A stretch of DNA of 64,000 nt from Plutella xylostella (GCF_932276165.1 NC_064000.1:8928001-8992000), one strand, 5' to 3'. Counted from the stretch's first letter, positions 1-11,810 are shown. Program-made: numbers and translations. The notes: generated from the letters alone by a model not told the origin.

Positions 1-1416
1 GAAAGTTAAAAAATTACAACCATCACGACCACTTTGAAATTCCCGTCAGGATGGCGGGCTGTCGTGACGTCATAATCGTTTAATTTCACGGCTCAGAATA
101 ATGAGTCCCGTCAGTCGGCATAGATTTTTTACCTAATCAAGTAATCACAGAGTACTTTTGTATTTTCAACAAACCAATGTTGTCATGGTAACAAACGAAA
201 AAGGAAGTGTATAAAGTGTGATCAGTGGCTGTTTTGTAATGGTAATAAAGTGCGACCAGTGGCTGTTTTGTAATGGGAGCTCGTAAATAGCTGCTAGTAG
301 CTCTTTTGATATGGGAGCGCGCAAACCAGAGGACCTTTGTACACAATATTACGCTATTATGGCAATATGAATATAAAGTAATATTTGTATTGTATGTAAG
401 TACTTACTGTAACTTTGGTTCTCAGTGCTCTTACTGAGAACCAAAGTTACAGTCTGACTAGGGTTAGTGGGTCATTCTATTCTATTATCTGTGGGGGTGT
501 AAGAACCTGCACCTGGCTCTCTTGAATGGAACCATTGTGCATATCTCAAAGGTCTAAACCCCCTTATCTAAACTATCGAATAAGAGTATAAAAATATATG
601 CATATTCCCTAATATTTGGGCACACGGCTCTCGACTTTTCAATAGTCTTTGCTGTCCTTTTCCGCAGCTGGCCACAGTTTACTCGTTCATACTGCGTAAT
701 AAATTTAATGTGTCCAGTTCTTCTGATTACGAGAATTCTTCCATAACTTAATTTAGAAAAAAATAACAACTTTTGAAATATACTAACGACTGCCATTATA
801 ACCTAAAAGTAGAAAGAGCAACTTGTGTCATGTTCATGTCATAATACTTACAATACAAATTTAATTTTATTGTGTTGCAATATGGAGCATATTTGAGTGG
901 CTCGTTGACTAGCGAATGGCTGTTTACGCCTCATTACAATAGAACAACTAGTGGCAGCCCATACACTACCAACAAAAAATATAAAAAGTCCTAAACTTTG
1001 CAAACAAACAAGCATATCAAACAAGAAGTGGAGAGGTTATAGGAGGCTAGGATCTACTCGTATTGGAAGAATTTTTATGTGATCCATCGTATCTGATCAC
1101 AACGAGCATCACAAATACTCGGTGACATTAACATTTCTTTGTTTACACTTGACATTTATTTAACTATACGCAAACGCAAAGAAGTTATTATTCTGAGATT
1201 GATATATAAAGAATTATGACGTCACATCCGCCCTAAGAAAATGGGTGACGTTTCTCGGAAGTTAGAATTTACCGAAGTTTTTTTGTACTTTTCAACTTTA
1301 TTTACTTGCTCAAAAATAAATTATAATCAAAAATAATGATGGAGTCGTAGTTATGAAACAACAAAGTTTATTATAAATAATATTTGACCTTTATTTGAAC
1401 CACTTGCATATTCCCT
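1..1416 (-). mobile_element. TA-flanked non-autonomous DNA transposon, cut by the window start
   Basis: This is a reverse-complement copy of the element at 34763-36360. Its outer end (TGCATATTCCC, ending at 1416) is followed by TA, as are both ends of the other copy. About 100 bases of the element should lie before base 1. It encodes no recognisable transposase. It carries the 3' half of a tRNA-derived SINE near 457-560. A second end-like motif sits at 599-610. An open stretch at 554-796 on the minus strand is partly shared with the other copy, but I do not recognise it. Confidence 0.75.
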
Positions 1417-1965
1417 ATTACCTGAACGAGGAGTACTTAATTCATAATCAGTGTACTCATATCGTACACAAACTTCACAATATGTTATGCATTTTTAGTT
1501 AAACTATTTAAAGCAAAAAAAAATCTATAACAATTTCAGTTTAAAATTAATGTAAGTAAAACTTTGCCTTGGTATTTTTTTAATTAGTAAACTCCTTTTT
1601 TCAAAACCTACACGATTTCAGACAGCCTACTTCCTCAACGCGCTGGCAAACGGGAACCAGAATGGGAAATAAAAGAGTCTCGTTAGAGCACGGACGCGGC
1701 CGGGACGTGCGATCGTCATTTGTCTGCTTGTCGCGCGCAGCCACGGCCGCCGAGAAACGGCAGCCGGATTTGGAAATACGCTTTATCCAGGTCTGTGCGA
1801 ATATATGGCGATACAAAAAAAAATAGAATTGATATTTTGACGGATTCCATTAAGAGATTTCGAAAAAAATAATGTGATACGTATATTTTATTTGGATTCT
1901 CCATTACATTATACTAACAACTTTTTACAATCTACCCACTATGATTGAAACAAGCCTTTCAAAAG

Positions 1966-2500
1966 AGCATCGTCGCTTACCGGTGCGTTGGAGGGCGCCC
2001 CACGCTCCACTCCCAGGTTCGATTTCCGGCCGGACGCGTCCGCCTGACAGGGCGCTTAACGTTCATAAACGAATGAAAAGAAACTACTTTTGGATTTCCT
2101 TTTCAGGTTGTGATTGAGACTACGTAGCAGCATTGACCTTAATTTACAGCACTTCAAAAAGCTCACTGCTGTTACACCATTGTGCCTAAACAGTCTGTTT
2201 ATTTTAAAATCATAAGTATTGTTATGTGTATTATTAAATGTAAGTTTATTTCATGTGTGTGTACAAATAAAGAATATTCTATCTATCTAAATAATTACAT
2301 ATGTTATTATTTTAAAATCAACCCTTTCTACCCCATAAAATAGAACCGTAGAACAACACTACATGAGCTTCTGTGTGTCATCATCATCATCATCATCATC
2401 ACGATCCTTCACGTCCCCACTGCTGGGGCACGATTCTCTTCCAATGAAGGAAGGAATTTAGGCCCAGTCTACTACGCTGGCTTAGTGCGGTTCTGTGTGT
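1966..2500. other. GC-rich conserved patch and SINE tail inside the duplication
   Basis: The stretch 1966-2070 is GC-rich and almost unchanged in copy B (12110-12220). It holds GGTTCGATTTCC, which resembles a Pol III B box, but no clear A box. At 2375-2500, on the minus strand, lies the 3' part of the 5S-derived SINE family: a CATCAT run followed by CCCCACTGCTGGGGCACG. The copy B counterpart is 12513-12625. No gene is apparent. Confidence 0.5.
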
Positions 2501-3082
2501 ATTTGATAAAAATGTAAGTAGCTATTTATTTTGAGCCCATAACTGGCATGCGATGACGCTGTGGCGAGGAGCGGAGCGGTTCACGTGCCCTTGTCCTGTT
2601 ATTACTATTTGCATACTGTGATTTGTATTTAGTCACGCAATGTTAACTTGAAATAGTACGAAGATGGCGGGTGCTGGTTTAAGTTTAGATTTCGATGTTA
2701 TTAGTGGGTACGAATATTTTTTTTTTTTACCGACTCCAAAAAAGGAGGAGGTTCTCAGTTCGGCTGTATGTATGATTTTTCAGCGTGGAGGAACTGGAAG
2801 GAGCTGAGAAGAATTAAGTAACAAAAGTTTAAAATTACTTTATTCATTCAATACAAGGCAAGGATTACATAATATATTATGTATAGAACGCGATCGGTAG
2901 GAAGTTCAAAGACCAAAATAATATTATTATTAAGTTATTCGGATTCAATTATAATTACTTTATTTCTGTAAAATACAATACCGCCAGTTAAGTAGCGAGC
3001 TTTTGACCCACTTTTAGCAAAGTTTGTTTAAAAACCGGTACAGCAGGCTGAACACAAACTACGATGGGTATAATCTGTAACA

Positions 3083-3352
3083 ATAATAATATGTAATAAT
3101 AATATATGTGGGGACATCTCACACACGGCCATCCGAACCCAAGCTAGTCAGAACTTACTGTGTTATGGGTATCGGACAGCTGATATATCTACACAAATAC
3201 ATAGATAGATACCTACTAAATATAAATATCAACACCCAAGACCCGAGAACAAATATCTGTGTTTAAACAAATATCTGCCCCAGCCGGGAATCGAACCCGG
3301 GACCTTCGGCTCAGTAGTCAGGGTCACTAACCACTACGCCATTCGGTCGTCA
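3083..3352 (-). mobile_element. tRNA-derived SINE, family 1a
   Basis: Read on the minus strand, it begins with a tRNA-like head that has an A box (TGGCGTAGTGG) and a B box (GGTTCGATTCC). A unique body and an AT-rich tail follow. It is absent from the matching site of copy B, where the flanks join directly near 13505, so it inserted after the duplication. Relatives lie at 41930-42152 and, as a fragment, at 8415-8575. Confidence 0.85.
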
Positions 3353-4371
3353 TAGCCTGTTTTCATATTGTTCGTTCAAAATCGTTCACTTGTAAGTGTT
3401 CGGAAACTTTCTCATTGTTCTGACAAAGCTTCAAAGTATTTGACCTTCCTCGAAGAAACCGCTCGTTATAACGTACAGGGTGTTTAGAACTCTTTCGTGG
3501 ACGAGCTAAATTATTTAGGAGTTTTATTATTTTTGTAATTTAGTCTATATCAAATGTATGCACTAATCATGAATTCTCAAAGCTCTATAGAAATAAATTT
3601 TAAATCAAAACATGCTAAGAGTGGAATTTCATTAGTAAGTACTAAGTGACTGAATGCGATTTAGAAATAAATGTGTTTTAAAATATGCAAATGACTACAA
3701 ACAAGCAAATTTTAATAAATAAGTGACGATCGTGATTAGCCTAACTAACTAGCGAGTGTGCCAATTTACATTTTGCGCACCAAAAACAGTAAAATAGTGG
3801 CTCGTTAGTTCGCACGACGCGTGGCGAGCTGACAACCCTGAGTCCGGTCACTATTTAGAGAGATGAGGGTTATTTTATTATAAATTAAGCCCTTACTAGT
3901 TTTTGCTGCTTAAAGTTTTTGTTTAGTTATGATTTATGCAAAATGTTTACGTTATTCATTTGTGTGTTTCAGAAATAGTGCAGAATTTGGTATTATTTTA
4001 CTATCGTAGCAATGATTTCATTTGGCAAAGATACCCATTTTCACATTTCAATAAATAGTAAGCAAAGAAATCACAAATATTACTCGTGACAACGTACAGA
4101 ATGCACGAGCATGTTGCATTACCATTTCAAATATATCTTAATATGATTACCAAGCAAGCTTGTGTTTGTGGAAATGGCACTTTGCACGCGGAGCTACCTC
4201 AATAATAAACCTAAATATGTCGTGCCTAGCATTTGAGAGCCTTTGTGAAATGGTAGTAGAGTAGTATTATGACTATCGACAAATACCTAGTTGTAAATTT
4301 TGCGTCGAATGAACAACATTTGATTTGATTTGTTATAAGCCGCTTAAGTTAAGCGTCCACCTTTCGGTATT

Positions 4372-4551
4372 GCACCATACGGATTATCATAAATATATGG
4401 AGAAACGGCGTCGGCAACGCCGACCCGCAATTGTGTAAATTTCTATACGAATAATAGTGAATGCAATGCGTCCGTTGCGTACAATTCACACAAGTGGGAA
4501 TTGCCGACGCCGCGCCGTTACTCCATACATTTATGACAATCCCTTTGGTGC
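4372..4551. mobile_element. Palindromic MITE, GCACCA-ended family
   Basis: Inverted arms run from GCACCATACGGATTATC on the left to the complement of GCACCAAAGGGATTGTC on the right, with about 70-base arms around a short centre. Copy B has the same insertion at 19199-19384. A half copy is at 7585-7692. Open frames through it are by-products of its composition. Confidence 0.8.
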
Positions 4552-4647
4552 GATCGTACAAACGTTGCGTTCGACAGGTGGAATCTTACCTTTCAAAGCC
4601 AAGCGAAGCTTGCGGGAAAAGCTAGTTATGTACTTTCCTATATTATT

Positions 4648-4992
4648 AACTATCTGTTCCCGCAAGCTTTACTTTGCGCCTTAAAAAGTTTCCCCGTCAA
4701 AATTCCGCGATAAAAAGTATATGCATAGACTAAGGGCATCTTGCACAACAAAGTTAAATAAAATTAAATAGTTTGTCCCTTGCTCTGACAGTATAATGTC
4801 AGAACAAGAGGTCATAGATTTAATTTTGATTAACTTTGTTGTGCAAGACACCCTAAGTATATGTGTTTATCCAGAGTGTCAGCTAACTACATACCAAATG
4901 TCATTAAAATCGGTTTAGCCGTTTTGACGTGTAGAAGTAACAAACATACACACATACTCACAAACTTTCGCATTTATAATATTAGTAGGATA
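4648..4992 (+). repeat. Non-LTR retrotransposon 3' fragment, interrupted by a MITE
   Basis: It contains the widely repeated run from CTATCTGTTCCCGC through AAAATCGGTTTAGCCG to TCGCATTTATAATATTAG. Related fragments lie at 19842-20010 and 22338-22552. It is split by the small palindrome at 4733-4854, which gives the order of insertion. The LINE clade is not assigned. Confidence 0.65.
4733..4854. mobile_element. 122-bp palindromic MITE
   Basis: Terminal inverted repeats AGGGCATCTTGC and GCAAGACACCCT continue into matching internal arms (ACAACAAAGTTAA and TTAACTTTGTTGT). It sits inside the LINE fragment at 4648-4992. Confidence 0.85.
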
Positions 4993-5391
4993 TATGCAGC
5001 ATTGTCTAACTAAACGTTTCCCTTCCTATTCCAACACACACATTAGACAGCGGCCGCACCACCGCAGTAGAAGCGCCGTCGCGAGCACAACGACGCCCGT
5101 TACACCCCGCCACATGCATTACCAACCGCCGGCTATTGTGAATCTCAGCCTGTGCGGTTTGGAATAGAGGATGGGTTATGCGTAGTTTGCGTAGTAATAC
5201 TTGAATGTTTCGATTAATGATGTATATTAAAAGAACAGATGGTATGGTATAGTTTGTGGTAAAAATTGTTTTTGACTTTTGTAACTTCGCAAAGTCAACG
5301 CGAAGTAGTAATTTGACAAAAATTCAAAATAATCGTTGTCAAAACATGTTCGCGAGGGGATCCTGGCTTGTAGCACGAACCGATAATGCGC

Positions 5392-5545
5392 TAAGTGCCA
5401 ATTTCTCCATTTTCGATTAGAGCATAACCAGGGAGTAGTGGTTAACTTTTGACACATCTGTCATGAATTTTATATGGAGATGACGTATAATTGATCAACC
5501 TTTCCCTGGTTACGATTTAACCGACTATTGTGAAATTGGACCTAA
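5392..5545. mobile_element. Palindromic MITE present in both duplication copies
   Basis: Arms begin TAAGTGCCAATTTC and end GAAATTGGACCTAA, and converge on CCAGGG and CCCTGG around the centre. The matching insertion in copy B is 20182-20332, so this element predates the duplication. Confidence 0.8.
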
Positions 5546-6026
5546 ATGAGGTACCTAGTTGACTTTATTTAATTTTATAAGCCGGTTGAGAATGTCTAAT
5601 TGAGATGGTAGCACATACATTAAAAACTGCTTTAATACTTAATGAAATAATACCGTAACACAGTTACGTTTTTCAGCCCTAGGGTATGTTACATGCAGCA
5701 GCTAACTTAATAAAGATAACCTTGTTTCATAAAACAATAGCAGAAAACCATGTGCTTTTTTAACAGACATAACACCAAACAGGCATAAAATGCAATAAAA
5801 ATTACTCTTTAATATTATTAAGAAATAAATAATTGTACCTAACTTTTGGGAAATTTATTGCAGCAAGCAATATTTATTTTAAATTATGTACAAGCGATTA
5901 ACTTAATGACTATTGCTGGACATAGAACGCTACATACATAGAAGTCACACAGCTCTGTAGCTAAACATACGATGCTCTAAATAAGGCACACAGCTCTGTC
6001 CTCGGCCTTCCTCGTCGACTGTTATT

Positions 6027-6300
6027 CTATTCTATTCTCTGTGGGGGTGTAAGTACCTGCACCTGGCTCTCTAGAGTGGAACCTTTGTGCATATCCCCAA
6101 GGTCTAAACTTCCTTCCAAAGCTTGGACCATTTCCCACCACGCTGGTCCACTGCGGGTTGGTGGGTTCACATATCTAGACGTGCTAAATCTATCTAGATA
6201 TAATATCTATGCAGGTTTCCTCACGATGTTTTCCTTCACCGTAAGAGCGATGGTATGCATTGTACAGTCAGGGTCACTAACCACTACACCAGTCGGTAAA
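6027..6300 (-). mobile_element. tRNA-derived SINE, family 3, with a switched head
   Basis: This is the copy A partner of the SINE at 21201-21489, inserted after the same CTCGTCGACTGTTATT site (6011-6026). The tail and body match. After about 6262 the sequence changes to a remnant of the family 1 tRNA head (AGTCAGGGTCACTAACCACT), and the second target duplication is missing. The duplication homology ends here. Confidence 0.7.
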
Positions 6301-6420
6301 CGCACTACCAGATCACTCTAAATCTGTCACGAACAAGAATAGGTGTTACAGGGTGTTAAAAAATTGCCAAACAGAAAGCATTACGTTCCATTAGTGTCGC
6401 CATTCGCATCGTTTCCCTGA

Positions 6421-6604
6421 GGGGTCACTCTCTCAATCGACGAACGAACCAACAAAAAAATACACGCAACCTTGACGCTTAATTCAACAATATAGAGCTA
6501 TGGTTTGCGCAGCGCTCCGGAAAAACAAAACTTCAGCGCTAATCAAGACTTTATCTCATTGCGTGGCAATTCTTGTTCGTTGTTTGTTTGTATAGAGTGA
6601 CCCC
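6421..6604. mobile_element. MITE, GGGGTCACTCT family, copy 1
   Basis: Terminal inverted repeats are GGGGTCACTCT and AGAGTGACCCC. TGA flanks both ends, consistent with a 3-bp target duplication. Other members are 7051-7385, 8840-8946 and 21630-21762. Confidence 0.8.
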
Positions 6605-7050
6605 CTGAAGCGCGCGGTGAAGCGGAAGCAACGACTATAGAGCGGATGCGATCCAACGCCTTTTACGGCCGAAGTACCTACTGGAAAACATGTGGTAGGT
6701 GCTGCTATAGTACTACCTACCACAAAGATTATATTTTATGTAAAAGTTTGTCAGTATGAATATTTATGGATAAACATAACTATAATGTGCAATTAACTAA
6801 GCCTAAAGGGTGATGCCCAGCCCACAATTTTTTACGCTTAAATAATGTGGTAACTGAATAAGTACCTAGTTTAATTATAAGTAGCATGCCTACATGCAAA
6901 AATAAATAAATAAACGATGGATAGATGTTTGTTACTATTTCACATGAAAACGGCTGGACCGATTCTCGCGATTTCAATCCGATTCGCTTCTGTCTACGTT
7001 ATATCGATAACCGAGCGACTATTCCAACATGCCGTCCTTGGAGCGGTCAG
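6605..7050. other. No gene seen
   Basis: This AT-rich stretch has no recognisable coding sequence. A short run near 6940-6980 (AAACGGCTGGACCGATT) resembles the conserved 3' part of insect LINE fragments. Confidence 0.4.
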
Positions 7051-7385
7051 GGTGGCTACTCTATTCTGACGGAAAATTAACGAGAACTGTCGTGCAATCC
7101 GCACATTTAATACTAACTGCCAGTTTCTATAACTCTATCTATCAATAGCTGACAGTTACTTTCATACGATTTTGACGGAATGTCACTTTTTATGTGTCAA
7201 AGTCAGCCTTCGATAGATGGAGTATTGAAATTGGCAGTAAGAGAGCCGTGGATATATAGCGCAGCGCTCCAAAGCTTTTGAAAAACAAAACTGCAACGTT
7301 AACCAAACTCTATCTCGTTATATTAAACGTGCCGATTGCCCGACAGCTCTCATTCGTTCGGTTTACGTCAGTATAGAGTAACCCC
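7051..7385. mobile_element. MITE, GGGGTCACTCT family, copy 2, with a nested MITE
   Basis: The ends read GGTGGCTACTCTATTCTGACG and CGTCAGTATAGAGTAACCCC, and CAG flanks both sides. It is longer than its relatives because another palindromic insertion lies inside it at 7111-7240. Confidence 0.75.
7111..7240. mobile_element. Palindromic MITE nested in copy 2
   Basis: The arms are TACTAACTGCCAGTTTCTAT on the left and ATTGAAATTGGCAGTA on the right, with CTATCTATC and GATAGATGG further in. It interrupts the host MITE, so it is the younger of the two. Confidence 0.7.
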
Positions 7386-7584
7386 CAGGTGCCACGTCCG
7401 TTCCGGTCCAACATCTCAGAGACATCTTCAATGCATCGGCGAACAGGTTGGAATATCCGAGAAACCGAGATCTACAAGAGAAAATCGAGTTCTGAAGTTC
7501 GGTTGTATTGGAAGTGTAAACTTTCCTTGTTAAAACTAAAATTATAAACGTGCGAAACTTAATTTGTATCGTACCTATCGGACC

Positions 7585-7692
7585 CAACGGATTTTCATAA
7601 ATGTATGGAGAAACGGCGACGGCAATGCCGATAAAGTTGACGCACTTGTGACAGAAAATATTGAATGCGATGCGTCCGTTGCGTACGCAGTC
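7585..7692. repeat. Half copy of the GCACCA-ended palindromic MITE
   Basis: It matches the left arm and centre of 4372-4551 (ATGGAGAAACGGCG and GATGCGTCCGTTGCGTACG). The right arm is missing. Confidence 0.6.
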
Positions 7693-7699
7693 GAAAGAT

Positions 7700-8839
7700 T
7701 GACCTTTAACTTGACGTTCCCAGTTATGAATCTGACAGTTAATTAACGAAGTACATTACTCAAATATGTAACTGTTTGTTAAATGATGAAGGAAATTCAG
7801 TTACGGTCTCTTGCGGGAACGCCGCGTGGTCAGTAGGTAATTAATCAAGCTTGCCTGGCGGAGATTGCTTTCGGCGATAAGCGACATTGACCCATTTCTG
7901 GACTCATATTTATTCATTCAGCCCGAACGGGCATTGACAAATTATTATTTTGGGTGTTAAAAAAACCGCCTGAAGGCTTACGCTGGATCAACTGGGTGGT
8001 GCTGTGATTTTTTATAAATTAAATTCTTTACTAGCATTATATTTTTTTATATGTATAAGTAATTTTCTTTCACATCCAGATATTACGTTTCGTCGAACCA
8101 AATAATGAGTGTTTTATTTGTGTTTCATTTAATAAAATTTAAATTATGTGCCTAGGTATTGAGAAAATAAAAAAAAAAATCAGACGGGATTATTTTTGTA
8201 ACAAAGATTTAATAAAGCATATTAAAAGGTACACAGCACTTACTAGAATTAACATAAATACGTCGGAGCCACTGCGTGCTACGTGAGTAGGGTGACCACG
8301 AAGGAGTCTACAAAAACTTGTTAAGAATAAGTAGAATTTATAAAGGAAAAGTTTTTTAAACACAAATATGTAACAGCTTGATGAGGTTGAAGTAAAGCAG
8401 TATATTACTTATTTATTTAGGGACATCACACACCGCCATCCGAACACAAAGTAGGTAATATGGGTATAGGATATCTTATACAAACATCTAATTAGATATA
8501 TATCTGTACGGGTACATAGATATATACATAATTATTAAGTATATTCGTAATAACACCCAAGACACGATTGTTGTAAAATTTTGGAGAACTATCGGAAGTT
8601 TGATATAAAGATTAAATGTAGAATGTATCCTAAAGTCTAACTGGCGTTTACCTCGCTTAAAATAAAGTAAGCAACGTTTCAGACAGCTGTCATTCTACCG
8701 CTACACAATCCTTCACGACACATTACATAGCCCGCACTTCCGCACATCCAGCCTAAAGGCCTTTTGAAAGAAACCAACCAAAAGCGCAACCTCATCCTCT
8801 TTGACAGTCAAAGACAGCGCCATTTTGAGTGCGGCTCAT
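7700..8839. other. No gene seen; SINE fragment
   Basis: This is AT-rich sequence without a convincing exon. At 8415-8575 a diverged minus-strand fragment of the family 1a SINE body is visible (GGACATCACACACCGCCATC). Nothing else was recognised. Confidence 0.45.
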
Positions 8840-8946
8840 GGGGTCACTCTATACGCACGAGCCACGACTCTCTCGTATGTCGCTGTGTTAAAAGCATTTG
8901 CAGCACAGCTCCCGTTCGTTAATTTTTCGTCAGTATAGAGTAACCC
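8840..8946. mobile_element. MITE, GGGGTCACTCT family, copy 3
   Basis: A compact member of 107 bp with ends GGGGTCACTCTATACG and TCAGTATAGAGTAACCC. Flanking duplications are unclear. Confidence 0.75.
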
Positions 8947-9435
8947 TCCACAGACGCTCCCGCTCGCTTCCGCTTCCGGCCCGCGCCTCCACACAAGATG
9001 GCCGCCCCACAGCCGCTGCAATTTATAGTGGACAGGTCACGCGAGCTGTGTTTTGCTTAGAAATTAGTGGGCCTGTAATAACTACGCGTTATTTTAAGTG
9101 TAATTGCAAGGCCGACGTGGATTTATTTGGGTTACGCAGGGACTTTGATTCATAACCACGTTTGGAAGTGTAGTACCTCAAATGATGTATAGTCATGAAT
9201 CTAAGTAGGTAGATAAAGCAGTTAGGAGAAACAAAATAAAGCTTACCTGTATCAAGTTAAATTAGATAACCTTGCCTGACTTGTTTAGGTTCAGAAATTG
9301 ATTAGGTAAAACTTTTGGAAGTTTTGATTAAAGTTGCTTCTGTTTTGGTGGTTCAAAATTATAAGTTTTCATTACAGTTTCGTAAACATTGTTGAGATGG
9401 CGACATAAGTATATACACCATACATAGATACTCAC

Positions 9436-9501
9436 ATCTTTATGATCCTTCTTCATGGACCCCCCATGGCCCCCTCCGCCGGAGCTCTGCACAGTATTCA
9501 T
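9436..9501 (-). CDS. Orphan first coding exon, 22 codons, unidentified gene
   Basis: On the minus strand an ATG at 9501-9499 sits in a strong translation context (CCACCATG). An in-frame TGA lies six bases upstream, so this is the first possible start in its frame. It opens 22 codons reading MNTVQSSGGGGHGGS followed by MKKDHKD. The exon ends exactly in phase 0 at a consensus splice donor, GTGAGT (9435-9430). The GC-rich stretch upstream, to about 9600, would be 5' untranslated leader. The peptide is short, Gly-rich and then basic, as is common for the disordered N-terminus of a regulatory or scaffold protein, but I cannot name it. Downstream exons would lie below 9430; I could not recognise any there, so the gene may leave the window on the left. 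It could also be a chance match. Confidence 0.5.
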
Positions 9502-9601
9502 GGTGGATCACCTCCGCCAGCCAACTTAGCACTCACTAGAGGATCACCTCGAATGGACAACTTAACACCCCAAGGTCACATCAGTCCACTAGTCGCTCGA
9601 T

Positions 9602-10570
9602 AAATCACTCAACATGTTTAAATACACATCCGATTTTTGTAAACTATAAACTTTTTTTTTCAAATTCGTTGGTTTTATCTAGTCTACGTTTCCGCTACAG
9701 TAAAATGGACTTTTTTGCTAAATTTAGGCACTGGTTCACTAAAATTTCACGATGATTCGCTGAAAGTAGATAACATTTAGGTAGGTAGGTACTTGTTGAT
9801 TACGGCAGAGGCAATTTCTCGAATCATTTTAGTAATTGTAAGGTAATTAAATTATTATTCAAACGTAAAATTTCATTAGTTGCGCGCCATTGTGCTTGTA
9901 ATTTCAGTTTGATAAATCCGTGTTTACATGTTACTCATCTAATTTACTAATAAATGGAATTAAAATAGGTAAAAAAATAATGGTATAGTTTTTTTAACGT
10001 GGAGAACTTTTATAAACAAAACTTTTTAGCATATCGGCGACAAACACTAGAACGCTGAACTAGTAACAGTTCGATTCCCGACTTGGAAAGTCAGTATCGC
10101 TATTCAAGGTTCTGCCATAAATCTGCTACTAATGTATAATTAAATAGGTATGTATATCTAGGATGTTAAATTAGTGCTTTTGTTTACATACGCTTTCCAG
10201 GATGTGTATACATACCTCGGTAGTTGATCTAGATTGTATCTTAGAAACTTAAAACTGTGTACCATGTTTTGATTAACTGCTGTTTTGTGTACCATATTGA
10301 TAAATAAATAAATAAATACAACACGCGAGTAATAGCCTGATTTTTATAATTATGTAGGTATGTATTCTAGATTTCAAAGCGCAGCTCAAAGCACCAACAA
10401 TAATCATTAGGTATTTATTTATGAGCTTTCTATTCAAATATTAATGTACAATCAGGCACTACAATGCACAGTGACCACAATACTAAGTACCTACGCATAA
10501 ATTTAATATCTCTTCTAAATTCATAGGTAATAAAACATACACATACGTACATACATACATATTACATACA
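9602..10570. other. No gene seen
   Basis: AT-rich sequence upstream of the orphan exon. A promoter for that exon could lie in its first few hundred bases, but I see no defined element. An AAATAAATAAATA run near 10300 looks like a retrotransposon tail. Confidence 0.35.
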
Positions 10571-10574
10571 TATT

Positions 10575-10910
10575 ACATATGCACTCCCGACTGTAATCCC
10601 CGAAGGGGTAGTCAGAGGTGGCTCACAAGGCGAGCCACCAACTTTTCGCAGCACATTTGCACTCACGTGATAGCTTGCGAACCATATTGCCGTTTTGGAA
10701 TAAGTACAATGCACTTAGGATACATAATTATCTAGAATCTAGATGTGCAGGTTTCCTCACGACGTTTTCCATCGCCGCATGAGGTATTATTGTACTTAAA
10801 CTCCTTAATTGAAAACACAATAGAAAGAATTCATTGGTACAGGCCAGGATTTGAACCCACGGCCTCTCGATTGAGAGGACGAGGCCTTATCCATTACGCC
10901 ACACCGCTCT
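10575..10910 (-). mobile_element. tRNA-derived SINE, family 2
   Basis: Read on the minus strand, the head is AGCGGTGTGGCGTAATGG with B box GGTTCAAATCC. The shared central motif (GGAAAACGTCGTGAGGAAAC) follows, and the 3' end is ACCCCTTCGGGGATTACAG. Relatives are 43506-43965, the split copy at 34551-36466 and a degenerate one at 27640-27790. Confidence 0.85.
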
Positions 10911-11810
10911 AAAACATACACAACACAGGATAATGCACAATAGGATGTCCAATTCGGGCAAAATGGCCGCTGTAACCCGACGATGACGGTTGCCGATTAA
11001 TCAATCCGAATCTGGACAAATTCCGAGATCCAATCGGCTCCCGGGCTCAGCCGATTAGACGGCGTAAATACAAAACCCGTTCACAAACCTGACAAGCCGC
11101 CTGATTACTGTGACACTTTTGGAAGATCTAACATCGTGAATCAATCATCATACTGTACACAGTTTGGCAGGCGATCCAGATATTTTTATTGGAGTTTGGG
11201 TAATTGTTGTTTGTTTTGGACCTATTTTATTTTATGACGTACGTACCTAGTTTATACATTGATTTTTCATGACCTACCTGTACGAGGAGTTGATAATTAG
11301 TTGATATTCAGTGTATTTATATCTTAACTCAAACTTTACAACATGATAGTAGTAGTAGTACCAAGGGCACTGCATTAGCTGAGTGGACACCTTTTTGACG
11401 ATATCACCTACTATATGTATTTTTAGTTAAAGTATTTAAAATATAGAAAAATCTTTAAAATATTCAGTTTAAAATTACTGTAAGTAAAACCATGCCATGG
11501 TAAAAAATATTAATAAACTTTTTCTTCCAAAACCTACACGATTTCAGACCGCCTATTTCTTCAATGCGCTAGCAAACGGGAATCAGAATGGGAAATAAAA
11601 GAGTCTCGTTAGAGCACGAGCGGGCTGGGACGTGCGATCGTCATTTGTCTGCCTGTCGCGCGCAGCCGCGGCCGCCGAGAAACGGCAGCCGGATTTGGAA
11701 ATACGCTTTATCCAGGTCTCTGCCAACATATCCCGATACAAAAAATATAAAATTGATATTTTGACGGATTCCATTAAGAGTTTCCGAAAAAAATATGTAA
11801 TATAATACAT

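Larger units (their letters stand above)
1417..6300. repeat. Segmental duplication, copy A
   Basis: This block matches 11270-21505 in the same orientation and order. Paired stretches include 1500-2300 with 11420-12420, 2340-3060 with 12460-13190, 3360-3530 with 13500-13690, 3550-4560 with 18345-19400, 5000-5220 with 19620-19810 and 5230-6260 with 20030-21390. Identity by eye is high, with many small indels. The left border coincides with a transposon end, so the true duplication edge may lie outside the window. Copy A alone carries the SINE at 3083-3352 and the small palindrome at 4733-4854. No convincing coding sequence was seen. Confidence 0.9.

Noticed and set aside
1601..1904. Open frames conserved with 11583-11810
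   Set aside because: Differences between copies include frame changes and no coding-type pattern; better explained by duplicated non-coding DNA.
3260..3350. tRNA-like sequences with good A and B boxes (also near 10840-10910, 21420-21489, 43506-43580, 53880-53970)
   Set aside because: Each continues into a SINE body with a repeated tail and several copies; they are SINE heads, not tRNA genes.
5227..5457. Open frame conserved with 19867-20238
   Set aside because: It overlaps a palindromic MITE and its flank in both duplication copies; conservation follows from the duplication, and the ends differ by frameshifts.
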